DNA of 64,000 bases from Marthasterias glacialis. Its lineage: Eukaryota; Echinodermata; Asteroidea; Forcipulatida; Asteriidae. The translations under genes and the position numbers were made by a program. The DNA lies in contig OU452228.1 in NCBI GenBank assembly GCA_911728455.2, positions 9,472,629 to 9,536,628 of the forward strand, written 5' to 3'. Below the pieces are notes generated by a model. It saw nothing but the letters and a program-made list of their open reading frames with translations. It made no database searches and was not told where the DNA came from. The stretch's first letter is position 1. Every line of letters begins with the position of its first letter. Positions 12,340 to 20,809 of this stretch are shown one piece after another.

Positions 12340-12525
12340 GGACTCTTTGGTTAAGAGGGGCAGAGGGGTATTTTGCTGGACATTTTACACAGACAAAAAA
12401 GTATAACAATTTGTAATAAAAGGTATTTCTATTTATTGTCTTCTTCTTGATTTGCCCCAAACCCCCAGTTTTGCCCGAATTTGGGGGGCAGTTGCCCCAG
12501 TTGCTCCAGGCTCGTTCGTCTATGT
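12340..12525. repeat. G/C-tract dispersed repeat, copy 2
   Basis: Shares with 323-560 the order: CTTTGG, GGGGCAGAGGG, TAATAAAA, TTTTGCCCGA, GGGGGGCAG, GGCTCG. Lacks the (AT)n tract of copy 1. Confidence 0.45.
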
Positions 12526-13879
12526 TAACTAGGTAAATGATTATCATAAATAACCGGTTAAGTTTTGTTTTACTCTAACCCTGTGTTGACCAATTCTTCC
12601 GAAGGAAAAGTTGTATACACAATTTATGAAATTAAAACATTTACAGACTGTGTAATTTTCTAGCTGATAAACCTTCCAAAAATCCATCAAAATCCTCTCG
12701 TACATAAGGCCTAGCCTACATCAAAACTTGTAGAAGTTTATAAGTGCGGTATGTCTAGCCCCTACACAAGTTTATGGATGTTTTGGTTAGGTATACAGGA
12801 AACTTTTGAAGGGTCAAATATGACCCGGGATTTTTCATTCGAGCGTTCATAAGCAGCGTCTTTGAAGGTCTTCCCATGCTTCTTTCTCGACTGTGACGGA
12901 AATATTCCCACAAAGAAAGGAGTAGTACACACGCTGAAAACTTTATAATCAGTTTAAATCATTTGACTCCCCCTCCCCCCATGATTACTAACTCGGTAAT
13001 TTGTTTTTCAACTTAAGCATTCAAGGGGATTTTCAAAAATAAACGCTGTACTTTTTTATTGGAATTGTACAGCGGGCACCGTGGCAGAAATAAGGAGCAC
13101 CCACGGGTACGTTGGTTTACAATTTCACACAAACAGATCCGTCCGTACGGGCACGGTGCACCGTTCCGTTACCGCGGAAATCCACCTCCCCAAACTGCTC
13201 CAAACGGAAACATTTTGTGGAACTAGGGCAACTGAAGTATAGGCCTAGTATAAATTTGACGAGACTGCCTCTGCAGCGGGAGTAAAAATTTAAAGACATG
13301 CCAGTGAGATGCCCAGTATCTGTGGACAATAATGATGCAAGAGCAGAGGCAACATACAATCCTAGATAAATACAATTTCCTGGGGGGGACTGCCTCGTGT
13401 GTATGCAGCGTAAGTGCTGAGGGAGCGCTACATCAGTACAATATCAAACCATCGGGTTCTATTAAGTGTACTCCGGGTATAGTCGGATATCCACTTAAAC
13501 TCTCGCGGGTCCTGTTTCTAAAAACATACGACCCTTTTGTGTAATTGTTTTTGGTCCTCGAGATTCGGTCACGACATTACGGGATTCAGCTGAAACTCCA
13601 TTTGATTGAGATCCCCCTTTCTGCTTTGGGAAGGGGATAAGATAGCAACAGATATATCAATTGATTGTTGAGGAAATATCAATATCGAAAACCAATCGTT
13701 GATTACAAGGAGACGATCCATACGACAAATTTGGCAATGGAGTTTATAAATGATAACGTGGCTTGCAGAATCAAGTTATCAGAAGAGAAACAAACTAGGC
13801 CCTATGTATTATTACGCTCCCAACAGAGCCATCTTGCTCCGCAGTATACTTATACAGCCTGCAGCATCAGAGTCCAGTT
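12526..13879. other. Intergenic, no gene recognised
   Basis: Only short frames; no conserved domain or structured repeat seen. Confidence 0.5.
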
Positions 13880-13965
13880 TTTCTCCTGAAGACAATTGGA
13901 GCATACTGGTCGAAACGTCGAGTTGTTACATTACCAGTATATTTTGGAACCACCACAAAACAAAT
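13880..13965 (+). repeat. GAAACGTCG element, single arm
   Basis: Carries TCCTGAAGACAATTGGAGC, the hairpin ending GGTCGAAACGTCGAG, then GGAACCACCAC, matching the right arms of 2424-2656 and 33424-33606. The left arm is missing. Confidence 0.6.
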
Positions 13966-14576
13966 GTTTCATTATACATGGTTATACCGCAAACTTTACA
14001 AGGCAATACTACTTTAATGTTTTTTTTTCTGAGATGACTTTTTTCTAAATCAGTGATTTGTATAAGTCTTATTTAACATTTTCATATTGTATCATGATCA
14101 TTTGTAATGACCAGCTACAGTTGCACACCGATGCAGGCGGGCTTGAGTTTTGGACTAGGCTGTGGTATCAGCGATGTAAACCATTATATAATCACCAGCA
14201 CGAGCTTGGAAGATTTCAAGACTGGATCTCCCACCGCGGTAGTTAACGTGAGCTTCATCGTCGTCGTTTACGGACGAAAGAAACAATTAAACCACAGCAA
14301 TCATGTCTTTGACGGGAAAAATCAATATTTCAAAATGAGAAGGAGGGCAATTAGAGGAAGATGTATCAGACAACTATTGATTGTAACGTCTACCTGGACT
14401 CAAGGGGACGGGTAAACCTGCTTTGAAAGAGTACGGTCATTCTGTTCTTAGAAACATATGTAAACATTTCACCGAACGGTTATAAATTTGCAAAAACATT
14501 ACAGAATTAATTTTTAAAAATTTTTTTATTAATAGACACTAGTGAGGCAGATTCTGGAAATATTTTTGGGGAATAG

Positions 14577-14837
14577 TGTCTTTGATGATAAAAGTATGGA
14601 ATTTGGCACACAGTCAGAGTATGTCATGAGAAAGATAATTGGCTTTAGGACCATCGCAGATTTGTCCTTTGAAATGTAGTATAACAAACAATTTTCAAAA
14701 TTTCCAAAATGGCTGCCGTTTGCTTGTTATTCTACCTATATTTTTCAAAGGAACCAATCTCAATGGCCTTATAGCTAAATATCTTTCTCGTGACATACTC
14801 TGTGTGCCAAATTCCATGCTTGTATCTTCAAAGGCAC
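14577..14837. repeat. Fold-back element, arms about 80 bp
   Basis: GTGTCTTTGATGATA... at the left and its inverted partner at the right (ending CAAAGGCAC) match through GGAATTTGGCACACAG and GAGAAAGATA. The loop is about 100 bp. Non-coding. Confidence 0.8.
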
Positions 14838-15177
14838 AATCCCATCACCATTACTTGTATCTGCCGTACTACGCAATGTGTATCCATAATTTAAAGATTA
14901 CTACATGTGCTTTCCACGGCACATCAAACAGCACAGTTTCTTTACGCCTTTTAATAACTTGCATGTAATTATTCTATGCCATTGCAACGTGGAAAATTTT
15001 TGTCAGTGTTTGAGTTATTTATTATGGCAAGTATAGCAAACACGCTGAATCTACCTAATTACATCTCGGCCCGTTTCACAAAGCTGTATAAAATTTCTTT
15101 TCTCAATTATGTACACTTTACGGGGTTTTTTTTTGCTGCGCAAGATTTAAAGTTTTATGCTTACTATGAAGTCATAT

Positions 15178-15340
15178 TACGGAAGCATATTGCCGCCACG
15201 TGAATAGACAAAATCTCACTCTATAAGTTCAAACGTATACGTACACGATAAGTTCAAACTTATCGTGTACGTAATTATCGTGTACGCAGTCGTTAAGATT
15301 GAGATTTTTGTTATTCACGTGGCGGCAATACGCTTCTGTA
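15178..15340. mobile_element. Palindromic-satellite TIR element, copy 2 (short)
   Basis: TIRs TACGGAAGCATATTGCCGCC and its inverted partner, flanked by a perfect 6-bp direct repeat TCATAT (15172-15177 and 15341-15346), which fixes both ends. Only two or three palindromic units lie inside, so this copy shows the minimal form. Confidence 0.88.
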
Positions 15341-15754
15341 TCATATGGCCCTGCTTGCTGTGACCAAACTCATTGGAGTAAACTGAAAGCTAACGGGCAT
15401 GCCAGTCTTCCTGATCGTTTGACGGAAACACATTTTTCGGGGCTATTTTGTTGATTTGTTTGGAATTTCAATTGGTAAAAACCAGTCTTACACAATCCCT
15501 TTGTAACTTCCAATAGGAGTATACATTGGTCTTCTCTGAGTTCCCTTGAAGAAATATTAGTGTTTCCAATCGTGTTCACTCCCTTAAAGCCATATAAGCC
15601 TCAGCTCAACACGGGTAAGAAGAAAACAAATGTTCACAGATTTACATATACCTTACATGGTATAAAGATAACGATGGTAGAAAACTTTCCTTGAAGTATT
15701 TCTGCCTCAAGTGTTATCGTCATTAAACAATACATAAAATAAGATCCAAAATTT

Positions 15755-15779
15755 AGTTTTCGTCTCGTTGAGACGAAAA
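15755..15779. repeat. Perfect hairpin
   Basis: GTTTTCGTCTC, loop GTT, GAGACGAAAAC: an 11-bp perfect stem in non-coding DNA with no T-tract or gene beside it that would make it a terminator. Confidence 0.7.
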
Positions 15780-15975
15780 CTTTGCCTAAAGGAGCGCGTA
15801 CAAAAATGCTGAATGCATTTTTACCGCTTTCTCACAAAATGAAACAACGAAATGAGCTGACATTTTCACAGGTTGGTTTTGTTACAAATATCTTGATTTG
15901 TGCAAAGAATGGAATCATTTACAGACACTTCCCAATGTTGAGCCGGGGCTTTGAACCAAAGTCTACTACGAGGCA

Positions 15976-16374
15976 GCTTAAAGGCAAAGTATACCTTTGG
16001 TTTTTGGAACCGTACGTTTGCCTTGATGCTATATAATTGTTGATATATACCATAAAACTAACCTGTGTGAATTTCATTTCAAAAGGTGGCAGCGTTTTTG
16101 AGATATCGCCAAAAATCTGGAGCGGTTGCGTTCACGCAGAAGTATCCGTCATTGGAATACACATTCTGAGAAGCGTTACGGCCATAACGCTTCTCAGATT
16201 CAAGTTTTTGGGGGATAAAAAGTGATATATTTTTCCATAACTGCAGTACTTCGAAGTGAAACGTTTCTCAAAATGCATTATACAATCCAAAGCTGCCGTA
16301 CTCCTTACCAAGTCAGTTTTTATTGCCAAAAATTTTCAGAGTCATTACCAAACGTATGCAATGCCTTTAAGCAT
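15976..16374. repeat. MITE with CTTAAAGGCA ends
   Basis: Left end CTTAAAGGCAAAGTATACCT and inverted right end (CTTAAAGGCATTGCATACGT when read from the right) define the element. An inner perfect 14-bp inverted repeat, TCTGAGAAGCGTTA, sits at 16154-16187. Non-coding. Confidence 0.75.
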
Positions 16375-17216
16375 TTTACTCTTTGATGGATCCCAATCAT
16401 TATTCAAGGCCCATGTTTCTTAAAATGATATAATGAGCCTTTAAGAGTCTACTAAATCATTCTATCACACGATGTGAGAAGGTCGAAATTACTTGACTCG
16501 TTGCAAACCGGAGGGTGACAGACATTACTTCAAGTAATTGTGGAGAGAGGGGGGTTGGACGGCGTAGGCCTACGCATGATGTTGCAATCAGAAAAAGAAT
16601 ATTGTTTTCAGTTATCTCATTCCCAAAAATAAACATGAATGAAAACGGGCAGTACATCCAATAAAATTTATCTCAGCGATTTATTGTGAAAACTTGTCAG
16701 CATTGAAGAAATTCGTTTATGAAAGCAGCTTGTCACGATTATTGCATTTCGTGCGCATATAAATGACCTTGCAGGATGTTATTATTATTTTTTATTAGGC
16801 AGGCCATCATGAGACCTTGCAAAGATGACAACGGAAAAGCTGTAATTTGAAGTTTTGGGTTTATTTGAATTTTAGTTGGACGGTTATTTCCGTATCCTAA
16901 AGCCCCTTCCAATAACAACAGGGAGTCCAAGACTGTCATTTGAACGTCGCATGTATGACGCTAATAAATAAGTCCCCAGCCGTTTACGCCATCAACGCCG
17001 CATAGTCGCGCCATTGTATTGCGGCGTTGTGCCGTGCAATTGTCACTTCGTGCCGTTGTGTCGAGCCATCGCATAGCTTGACTGCTGGTATAGGGCCGTT
17101 GCATTGTCGCGTTGTACTGTCGCATTGTCACATCATACCACCGCACTGTCCTGCAATGCTGTCGCATTGTCGCATTTTGCCGTTACGTCGTGCCGTCGTA
17201 TAGTTTTGTACCGCTG

Positions 17217-17253
17217 CACAGTGGGCCAGGGGTAAATCAAAGTGCGCCAAAAT
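17217..17253 (+). repeat. Left TIR of the Transib-like element
   Basis: Heptamer CACAGTG, then 12 bases, then ATCAAAGTG and GCGCCAAAAT. 30 of 37 positions match the right TIR; all differences fall in one 7-base block. Confidence 0.92.
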
Positions 17254-17852
17254 AGTGCTTTGTGGTGTGTGACGGTTCCACTTCTAAAAAAGTTTTTTTG
17301 AAAGATCAGACCCCCAAGCTCACTTTTTGAGAATGTTTTTCTTAAAAAATATTTTTTAGTATTTTTTTTATGTTTTTGAACACAAAGAATTGCCTAAATG
17401 AAGCTAAGTGACTAAAAGTAGGTGCATTTGTTAAAAAAATAATATGGGTATTTTTGCGAACAGGCATTTACTTTAAAATTTGTACAACTACTGTCCATAA
17501 GTCATATTTCAAAAATATTAGGTTAAAAAAATTTTGAAAATTTTAATCAATACCATTTTGGGGTAAAAACTGTCCAAAAAAGCACAAAAACAGATCTGTT
17601 TTATAAAATAACAAGGAAAGTTTAGATTTCCGTGGATTCCCGCCATAATTTTTATACTGGCGTGATCCCCATAGTCTCCCCTACATTTTGGTACCAGATT
17701 TGGCTGCTACCTCTTGCAACTTTCCAAGATACGTTTTAATTTATGAGCGCCTGTCGGCTTTATTTGTCGTCACGCGCCGTTAAGCTACGTGAAACCCGAT
17801 ACGCACGTTGTCTTTGAGCCTGCCCTGCATGGGAAAATATTTTTAATATATT

Positions 17853-18218
17853 ATGAGCAGTCACTTTGGGTTTACGCAAAAGCTTATTTTTCTTGAACTA
17901 CATCAGTCAGTGTGTCTAAGAAACCTTTACTGCATGGGAAAGATGGCTTCTTCACGTATATCACGGAGACAATTGTTTGAATTGGTGCATTCTTCTGGAT
18001 CAATCACTAATATCGAACTGTCTTGTAACAAATGCCTCAATTTTCTTCTTGGGTTTACGTCAAATGTTTCTGATGGCCTGAAACAACAGAAAATCAAAGC
18101 AGTAAAAATGTTTCTTTATCGAATGAAGGAAAGGTGGACCAGAAGTATTCGTATTAAAGCAAAGTTTTTGAGCAAGAACTCAGAGTGGCTCGACCAAAAA
18201 AATAATATCACTCCCTGA
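17853..18218 (+). CDS. N-terminal part of the Transib-like transposase
   Basis: 121 codons from the first ATG; a later ATG near 17937 (MGKMASS) may be the real start. It contains a CNKC pair and a basic helix-rich stretch (KMFLYRMKERW), plausibly DNA-binding. The frame ends just after NNITP. The next frame continues the same protein: read upstream from its first ATG it gives SLPDEFEHLL, so the two meet at the A7 run 18196-18202. Joining them needs a +1 shift, so a one-base indel in this copy is the simplest explanation; an intron is less likely because no good donor/acceptor pair is seen here. Confidence 0.7.
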   Translation: MSSHFGFTQKLIFLELHQSVCLRNLYCMGKMASSRISRRQLFELVHSSGSITNIELSCNKCLNFLLGFTSNVSDGLKQQKIKAVKMFLYRMKERWTRSIRIKAKFLSKNSEWLDQKNNITP

Positions 18219-18231
18219 TGAATTTGAGCAT

Positions 18232-20082
18232 TTGTTGATGCAGAGTGCTACCTCAGATGATACTTGCACCTCATCAATCCCAGGAACTTCGCAACCGCAA
18301 TCCATTGCAGGACGTCCCCCAAAAGACTGGCAATTCCTTTCAAAAAAATCACGACAGAGAAAAGCACATGTACTTCTTACTAAAAAACAGCCAAGTGAAC
18401 TTCTTTATGCAGCATCACAGGGTGCATACAGAAAGAATCCTGACCTCAAGTATGTCCTAAAATTTGCAATGATGTCTCCGTCGAAACCAGCTAAGCTGAG
18501 AAAGCTCATTTCAATGCCAGTCAAGAAACAAGACAATTTCTCATCGGATGAGGCCCTATCATTGATGGTAGAAACAGGAATGACCAAACAGGCTTATCAA
18601 ACGGTCCGATCTGCAGCAAAACGGAAAAATGCAAACATATATCCACCCTACAATGAAGTCAGAGAGGCCAAAAAAAAGTGTTACCCGAATAACATATCAA
18701 TCATGGAGGATTCAGCAAAAGTGCCTCTGCAGAGTCTCCTTGATCACACTGCGCTCAGAATCATCCAGGAACAAAAAGAGTCAATAACTGAAGTTGTCGA
18801 GGGTCTTAAGGAAGGTGCACAATTATCATGTGACTTGGTGTGCAAGTGGGGCTTTGATGGTGCATCAGGACACAGCGAATATAAACAAAGGTTTTCCTCT
18901 GTTGATCAATCAGATGCCAGTATGTTTTGTACTACACTTGTTCCAATACAATTAAAATTCAAGGATCAAATTTTGTGGCAGAACCCAGTCCCTTCTTCAA
19001 CACGATTTTGCCGGCCCATCCACCTACAGTTCAAAAAAGAAACAACTGAGTTAAGTCAGGAGGAATGCCGTTGTATGAATGAGGAAATTAAGAAACTCCA
19101 ACCTATCAGTGTAACTTTAGAAATTGGGTACGAGCTTGAAAAGGATCAAAACAGAACAGACAACATGTTAGTGAAGTATGATTTACACCTCACCATGGTG
19201 GACCAAAAGGTGATCAATGCTCTTACTTCAACCAAATCATCTATGAGATGTTACATTTGTGGGGCAACGCCTAAACAGTTCAACAACCTGACAGAGATAT
19301 CTCCCCCAGTAGAAGAGAGATACAAATACGGACTTTCACCACTCCATAAATGGATCCGATGTTTTGAGATGCTTCTTCATATCGCATATCGACTTCCAAT
19401 CCGTAAGTGGCGTGTGCAGTCTGAAGCTGATAAGACAATGCTTGCAAGCAGAAAAAAGCAGATTCATGATGGGTTCAAATCTGAACTTGGACTGAAAGTC
19501 GATGAGCCAAAGCAAGGAACTGGAAACACAAACGATGGAAACACTGCACGAAGAGCATTTCAGGCAGAAAACACTTTTGCAGTAATTTGTGGACTGAATA
19601 AAAGCCTAATCCACAGGTTACACATGATCCTCATTGCCCTATCATGCACACTTCCCTTGGACCCGGTCAAATTTGGTGCATTTTGCATGGAGACAGCAAA
19701 ACTACTAGTTGAACAATACCCTTGGTTTGTGATGCCAGTGAGTGTTCACATTCTTCTCATTCACGGAGCTGACATTTTGTCATCTTCCGTACTTCCAATT
19801 GGGATGATGAGTGAGGAAGCTCAAGAAGCCAGAAATAAAGACAACAATTTATTCAAACTAAGGCATGCACGTAAAACATCCAGGGTGGACACCATGAGCG
19901 ATGTATTTCATCGACTCATGGTGACAGGAGACATTGTCATCAGCAGCAGATCAATGAAGACCCGACAATCAAAACCTCTCCCAAGTGAAGTCAAAGATAT
20001 GCTAAAAGGCTCGGACAATGACGATGACAGTGACACAGAACACACACAGCACAGTGATACTTCAGATATAGATTCATCTTAA
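18232..20082 (+). CDS. RAG1/Transib-family DDE transposase, catalytic part
   Basis: 616 codons from the first ATG. Residues that align with the RAG1 core: D209 in GFDGASGHSE (RAG1 D600, CDGMGDVSE), D324 in TMVDQKV (D708, TGYDEKL), C340 and C343 in CYICG (C727/C730, YICTLC), H506 and H511 in HILLIH (H937/H942, HKTLAH), and E532 in SEEAQEARNK (E962, SEGNESGNK). Order and spacings agree, including DNNLFKLRHARKTSR against NKLFRRFRKMNARQ. An acidic tail (DNDDDSDTE) closes the protein. The role is cut-and-paste transposition in the nucleus by double-strand breaks at the CACAGTG ends. The family is widespread as uncharacterised proteins in invertebrates. The frame starts after the break at 18196-18202; otherwise it is open throughout. 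Confidence 0.85.
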   Translation: MLMQSATSDDTCTSSIPGTSQPQSIAGRPPKDWQFLSKKSRQRKAHVLLTKKQPSELLYAASQGAYRKNPDLKYVLKFAMMSPSKPAKLRKLISMPVKKQDNFSSDEALSLMVETGMTKQAYQTVRSAAKRKNANIYPPYNEVREAKKKCYPNNISIMEDSAKVPLQSLLDHTALRIIQEQKESITEVVEGLKEGAQLSCDLVCKWGFDGASGHSEYKQRFSSVDQSDASMFCTTLVPIQLKFKDQILWQNPVPSSTRFCRPIHLQFKKETTELSQEECRCMNEEIKKLQPISVTLEIGYELEKDQNRTDNMLVKYDLHLTMVDQKVINALTSTKSSMRCYICGATPKQFNNLTEISPPVEERYKYGLSPLHKWIRCFEMLLHIAYRLPIRKWRVQSEADKTMLASRKKQIHDGFKSELGLKVDEPKQGTGNTNDGNTARRAFQAENTFAVICGLNKSLIHRLHMILIALSCTLPLDPVKFGAFCMETAKLLVEQYPWFVMPVSVHILLIHGADILSSSVLPIGMMSEEAQEARNKDNNLFKLRHARKTSRVDTMSDVFHRLMVTGDIVISSRSMKTRQSKPLPSEVKDMLKGSDNDDDSDTEHTQHSDTSDIDSS

Positions 20083-20426
20083 GCGGTAAGTAAAACAATC
20101 GACTTTATTTAAGTTGGAAACTTTGCATCTCAAAAAGGGGAAAAACAACAACAAACACTCAAACACCTCAACAAACAACAACAAACAAAAGATGGTAAAG
20201 AGACTGAGGATTTACGAACATTCAAAGACTTGAAGCTTTATAAACCAGATATCTTAACAAAATACACCGCAGTGCTACCGATTCCATTATTTCTGTAAAC
20301 TACAACAGACCAATCATAAATCGGCATAAAGATGACGTCATATGCATTTAAAAACATTACCATCGAGTTCTACGGGTCGGAAAACTCTTGGAGAACAATT
20401 TTCATCAACGAGCAAGGTGAAACATA

Positions 20427-20463
20427 ATTTTGGCGCACTTTGATCTCATTTTGGCCCACTGTG
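20427..20463 (-). repeat. Right TIR of the Transib-like element
   Basis: Read inward on the minus strand it starts CACAGTGGGCCAAAATGAG and continues ATCAAAGTGCGCCAAAAT, in register with the left TIR. Confidence 0.92.
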
Positions 20464-20809
20464 CGCTGGTACAGGACTGCCGCATTGTCCCGTGTCATGC
20501 TGTTGCATTGCCGCATCATGCTGTTGCATTGTAGCGTTGTGCTGTCATAGTAGCACATTTCCGTCGCGTCATGCCGTCGCGTGGTGCTGTCGCATACTTT
20601 TGTACTGCTGGTATAGGGGCAGCGGCATTGTCGCGTCGTGCCGTCGCATTGTCGCGTTGGGTCGTCGCAATGTCGCATTGTCGCATGGTTCATTGCCGGT
20701 CTTAGCTGTTTACGCCCATAGCAGTGCAAGTCAACAATGTGAGACTGCAACGCGACAATGCGACAATGCGATGCGACAATGCGACGGATGCGACGTTCAA
20801 ATGGCGGTT

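Larger units (their letters stand above)
17217..20463 (+). mobile_element. Transib/RAG1-type DNA transposon with CACAGTG ends
   Basis: A 3,247-bp element bounded by the 5-bp direct repeat CGCTG (17212-17216, 20464-20468). Both TIRs start CACAGTGGGCCA; after seven variable bases, ATCAAAGTGCGCCAAAAT is shared exactly. It codes a RAG1/Transib-like DDE transposase on the plus strand, in two adjoining frames (17853-18218, 18232-20082). The 5' non-coding part is about 600 bp and the 3' part about 350 bp. Transib elements are known to have ends like CACWATG and GC-rich 5-bp target duplications, which fits. No RAG2-like frame is present. High TIR identity and nearly intact coding sequence suggest a young insertion. 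Family assignment rests on motif alignment from memory, not a search. Confidence 0.87.
16937..20799. mobile_element. Minisatellite fold-back element split by a transposon
   Basis: CATTTGAACGTCGCAT at the left edge is matched by its inverted copy near 20787-20802. Between them lie tracts of short CG-rich units (GTCGCATTGTCGC and variants) at 16975-17211 and 20469-20785. The transposon 17217-20463 lies inside it; without that insertion the element would be about 620 bp. Non-coding. Confidence 0.7.

Noticed and set aside
18190-18210. Programmed -1 frameshift in the transposase
   Set aside because: The A AAA AAT heptamer is in frame, but joining the two frames needs +1, not -1.
19340-19400. LHKWIRCFEM as the site of the second catalytic Asp, apparently lost
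   Set aside because: First compared with RAG1 LHCDIGN, but RAG1 D708 lies in GYDEKL, 19 residues before C727. The matching residue here is D324 in TMVDQK, 16 before C340, so the triad is complete.
17217-20463. RAG2-like partner gene (ProtoRAG arrangement)
   Set aside because: The element has no second gene; the remaining 600 bp and 350 bp flanks have no kelch-like or other frame.
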